The position numbers were made by a program, and so were the translations under genes. DNA of 15,623 nt from an uncultured bacterium (lineage in GTDB: Bacteria; Patescibacteriota; Minisyncoccia; Phycocordibacterales; UBA1006), in NCBI GenBank assembly GCA_937898165.1, contig CALDKO010000115.1, forward strand, positions 1 to 15,623. The letters run 5' to 3'. Below the pieces are notes generated by a model. The model was not told the DNA's origin and did not search any database. It saw nothing but the letters and a program-made list of their open reading frames with translations. Below, one piece after another: positions 13,824 to 15,623 of the stretch (the first letter of the stretch is position 1; each line of letters starts with the position of its first letter).

Positions 13824-13871
13824 AACAAAAAAGACGACACATATTGTGTCGTCTTTGCGTTATGTAAATCT
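13824..13871 (-). ncRNA. Candidate short hairpin RNA (about 45 nt)
   Basis: A minus-strand promoter (13878-13906) and a minus-strand terminator (13830-13856 plus T-run) bracket a span of about 45 bases with no room for a protein. The product would be a short unpaired 5' end plus the terminator hairpin. It stops before reaching the antisense of tRNA-Gln. This is inferred only from the promoter and terminator; the promoter could be a chance match in AT-rich DNA. Confidence 0.3.
13830..13856. terminator. Strong hairpin, better as a minus-strand terminator
   Basis: A perfect 12-bp GC-containing stem (13830-13841 with 13845-13856) has a 3-base loop. On the plus strand it could end the tRNA transcript, but only three T's follow before GCG. 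On the minus strand it is followed by six T's in a row, a classical terminator, and faces the promoter at 13878-13906. Confidence 0.75.
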
Positions 13872-13877
13872 TAGTAC

Positions 13878-13906
13878 ATCATAGAATATAATAAACATAT
13901 TGTCAA
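13878..13906 (-). promoter_or_regulatory. Consensus minus-strand promoter in an intergenic region
   Basis: On the minus strand, TTGACA (13901-13906), exactly 17 bases, and TATGAT (13878-13883) form a near-perfect promoter. Transcription would start near 13871, only about 15 bases before the hairpin terminator, and no coding gene lies downstream on that strand before the end of the tRNA. Confidence 0.55.
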
Positions 13907-13947
13907 TTTATCTGTAATGATTTTAAAATATTCTATAAAATGCTACC

Positions 13948-14016
13948 ATGGATTATGTCACATCAGATTGGTGTACATTGGTTATTATTAATAAAATTAT
14001 CTTAGTGTATGAATAA
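13948..14016 (+). CDS. Possible 22-codon leader ORF overlapping the META gene
   Basis: The ATG at 13948 opens a 22-residue frame (MDYVTSDWCTLVIINKIILV and two more) that ends in TAA at 14014-14016, overlapping the first 8 bases of the META-domain gene in another frame. A TATAAA (13934-13939) lies 8 bases before the ATG, the same spacing as other promoters here, though the -35 is weak. The overlap would suit translational coupling, but so short a frame may be chance. Confidence 0.2.
   Translation: MDYVTSDWCTLVIINKIILVYE
13968..13997 (+). promoter_or_regulatory. Possible promoter of the META-domain gene
   Basis: TTGGTG (13968-13973) and TAAAAT (13992-13997) are 18 bases apart, with the -10 ending 11 bases before the ATG at 14009. 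This fits the short-leader pattern but both boxes are imperfect. Confidence 0.35.
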
Positions 14017-14932
14017 AAATATCAAGTATGTAATAGGTATTATTGCTTTTTTGGTTTTGGTAATCGTTTTAATCCTTGTTTCAAGTAAAAAAACTACAAC
14101 CGAACCAACGGATTCAGTTTTAAATAATACTGATACCCAAGAAACAATAACAAGTGCTCCATCAAAAACCAATAATCAAAAACAAATCTCTGTACCTAAA
14201 AATGAAATTGTTAATTCATCAGATGTTACCACGTCTCTTTCCAGTACAGATTGGACATGGCAGTATACATTAATGGCCAATGGCACAAAAAAAGCCGCCC
14301 CAAATACTGATAAGTTTGTAATTTCATTTGCAAAAAATAAAACAGTTAGTGGTACAACAGATTGTAATAGTCTAAAAAGTACATTCACTATAAAAGGGGA
14401 CAGTATCACATTTGAACCATTTGTCTCTACAAAAAAATTCTGTGTAGGTTCTTTTGAAACACAATACATTCAACAATTAGGACAAGTTGTCTCATACAGT
14501 ATCACTGGTGATGAATTACGTCTTAATCTTGCAAAAGATGCAGGGACTATGTTTTTTGTATTAAAATATAAAGATTTATCAACTACACCAACTAACGCTG
14601 TATTAAAAATTGATAATACAGCATATCGATTAGTTTCTTATAATGGTGAATCAATTCCAAATGCTATTGATTACACTCTTTCATTTAAGAACGGTTCAGT
14701 GAATGCAAAATTTTGTAATGCTATGAGTGGTCAATATACATTGGACGGTCACACCATTAAAGCAAATATGGTCAGCACATTAATGTATTGCCAATCTCCA
14801 GTTAACCTTATGGATATTGAAAACTCATTTGCTTCTATTGGCTCTGGAATAAACATTGTTCAGGACGGAATAAAACTTACTCTCACTAATACAGCAGGAG
14901 ATATATTGATATTTATGTCAGTTGCCCAATAA
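14009..14932 (+). CDS. Membrane-anchored protein with two META (DUF306) domains
   Basis: This 307-residue protein has an N-terminal hydrophobic helix at about 7-25 without an obvious lipobox or cleavage site, so it is probably a signal anchor. A Ser/Thr/Asn/Pro-rich linker follows (about 26-78), then two META-type domains at about 79-187 and 198-304. Each shows the META pattern of a Cys-Asn motif and a second cysteine about 25 residues on: TDCNSL (Cys119) with KKFC (Cys145), and KFCNAMSG (Cys236) with LMYC (Cys261). These could form disulphides outside the cell. The role of META domains is poorly defined; they occur in the heat-shock protein HslJ and in motility-related secreted proteins. The ATG at 14009 overlaps a possible 22-codon leader frame. 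A shared terminator follows (14943-14964). Confidence 0.8.
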   Translation: MNKNIKYVIGIIAFLVLVIVLILVSSKKTTTEPTDSVLNNTDTQETITSAPSKTNNQKQISVPKNEIVNSSDVTTSLSSTDWTWQYTLMANGTKKAAPNTDKFVISFAKNKTVSGTTDCNSLKSTFTIKGDSITFEPFVSTKKFCVGSFETQYIQQLGQVVSYSITGDELRLNLAKDAGTMFFVLKYKDLSTTPTNAVLKIDNTAYRLVSYNGESIPNAIDYTLSFKNGSVNAKFCNAMSGQYTLDGHTIKANMVSTLMYCQSPVNLMDIENSFASIGSGINIVQDGIKLTLTNTAGDILIFMSVAQ

Positions 14933-14942
14933 TTTCATTATT

Positions 14943-14964
14943 AAAAGCCTATTATTGGGCTTTT
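14943..14964. terminator. Shared bidirectional terminator with an alternative hairpin
   Basis: A 9-bp stem with one G-U pair (14943-14951 with 14956-14964) and TTAT loop ends in T's and serves the META gene. The minus-strand nadR-type gene's last codons and stop (14952-14954) lie inside it. An alternative perfect 10-bp pairing (14924-14933 with 14951-14960) would break this hairpin. Confidence 0.7.
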
Positions 14965-15623
14965 GATATACCGTCAATTATAGTAATAGATTGTTGTAGA
15001 CGTTCTGCGGTTGTACCGGTTACCAGCGCATAACGTCTCCCAGTTTCATCTAATCGGTCTATAAACCATTTATGCATTTCATGTCGAACATGTTCACCGT
15101 CTCGTGTTCCATCTTGAACAAAAGGGATTTCATCACCAGTGAGGATATAAAAATCATGCGTATTTTGTTCTCCAATGTTATTTACGATATCAGAATAAAA
15201 TCCCATGTATCTACGGTGCCATACTGTTGTTGCAAATGCATCAGTATCGCATATCAGAACTCCGTGTGCATTTCTAGCTCGTTCATTTTCTTGACGGTTT
15301 TGCTCTGATGCAATGTGAATAAATTCTTCTGTTTGCCATTTTGTCCATGATTCTTCTTTTCTACGAACACAATAATCACGACCATATTCAGGGACCCACT
15401 CTGTGTGGTAATGATCACGGAGTAATTGTGCAAGGGTAGTAGTACCTGTTGATTCGGCACCCAGAATTACAATACGCTTTGCATAATAGGCTCGTTGTGG
15501 TGCAGCTAAATATCCCCAATGCGCCAAAGTATCATTTCTAATTTTTGTTCCTGAAACAGGAACATGCACACGATGTTTGTCGACTAACATATGACGTGAA
15601 CCCATTAATGTTGCATAGGGTTC
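14952..15623 (-). CDS. nadR: NadR-type NMN adenylyltransferase / ribosylnicotinamide kinase, 5' end outside window
   Basis: NadR-type proteins join an NMN adenylyltransferase domain to a ribosylnicotinamide kinase domain and salvage NAD from nicotinamide riboside. The frame is open to the window edge, so the visible 224 residues are the C-terminal part; the Met at 15605 is internal. The first about 40 residues are the end of the adenylyltransferase domain with its VPVSGTKIRND motif. The kinase begins KRIVILGAESTGTTTLAQLL, where the P-loop has Thr in place of the usual Lys, a variant I recall from NadR relatives in other phyla. Then come VPEYGRDY, the W..EEFIHIASEQNRQENERA helix and LICDTDAFATTVW, which supplies the Walker B-like acidic residues. 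It converges on the META gene, and its stop lies in their shared terminator. No N-terminal repressor domain can be judged from here. Confidence 0.88.
   Translation of the reverse strand, partial: EPYATLMGSRHMLVDKHRVHVPVSGTKIRNDTLAHWGYLAAPQRAYYAKRIVILGAESTGTTTLAQLLRDHYHTEWVPEYGRDYCVRRKEESWTKWQTEEFIHIASEQNRQENERARNAHGVLICDTDAFATTVWHRRYMGFYSDIVNNIGEQNTHDFYILTGDEIPFVQDGTRDGEHVRHEMHKWFIDRLDETGRRYALVTGTTAERLQQSITIIDGISKAQ

Noticed and set aside
14372..14932. Two similar halves of the META gene as a recent DNA duplication
   Set aside because: The similarity is at domain level only. The nucleotide sequences are not visibly repeated, so any duplication is old.

Overview
The window looks like a stretch of chromosome from a low-GC (roughly 35% by eye) bacterium with a streamlined genome, most likely Patescibacteria/CPR and probably Parcubacteria-like. 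This is an inference. It rests on the style of YchF, TopA, DprA, FtsQ and DnaX, very short intergenic spaces, several tiny uncharacterised genes, a tRNA without encoded CCA, and almost no Shine-Dalgarno sites. All 18 credible genes end in TAA (14) or TAG (4); none uses TGA. The standard code reads cleanly, so this is not a UGA-recoded Gracilibacteria/Absconditabacteria-type genome.

Layout, left to right. 1-1300: a DUF1152 protein on the minus strand behind a hairpin terminator. 1303-3324: the ribosome-associated ATPase ychF, a 55-residue HicB-antitoxin-like mini-gene and an unrecognised 132-residue protein. 3323-4526: a membrane-anchored phosphatidylserine decarboxylase homologue, convergent with a protein resembling a family common in Bacteroidota genomes and their mobile elements. 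4537-8319: topA, an AT-rich membrane ORFan and dprA. 8286-11154: a 62-residue orphan, serS, an ftsQ/divIB-like cell-division gene and a 92-residue orphan. 11156-13703: a dus tRNA-dihydrouridine synthase, a 90-residue orphan and a short dnaX. 13727-13906: tRNA-Gln(UUG), a strong hairpin and a minus-strand promoter. 13948-14964: a membrane-anchored protein with two META domains. 14952-15623: the 3' part of a bifunctional nadR-type NAD-salvage gene, cut by the window end.

The genes do not form one pathway. They are core replication, translation, division and cofactor genes mixed with small orphans. The consistent theme is transcriptional architecture. Most genes appear to have their own promoter, whose -10 box lies only about 6-10 bases before the ATG, which predicts leaderless or nearly leaderless mRNAs. 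Several promoters are embedded in, or abut, the terminator of the preceding gene. Two convergent gene pairs encode their last codons inside shared bidirectional terminators. dprA and the divergent 62-residue gene have interdigitated promoters.

I see no CRISPR array, insertion sequence, integrase or obvious defence system. The most notable protein-level points are a DnaX lacking its zinc module and any tau extension, a PSD homologue with Ser in place of the catalytic Asp, a YchF with an altered G4 motif, and the Bacteroidota-type protein.
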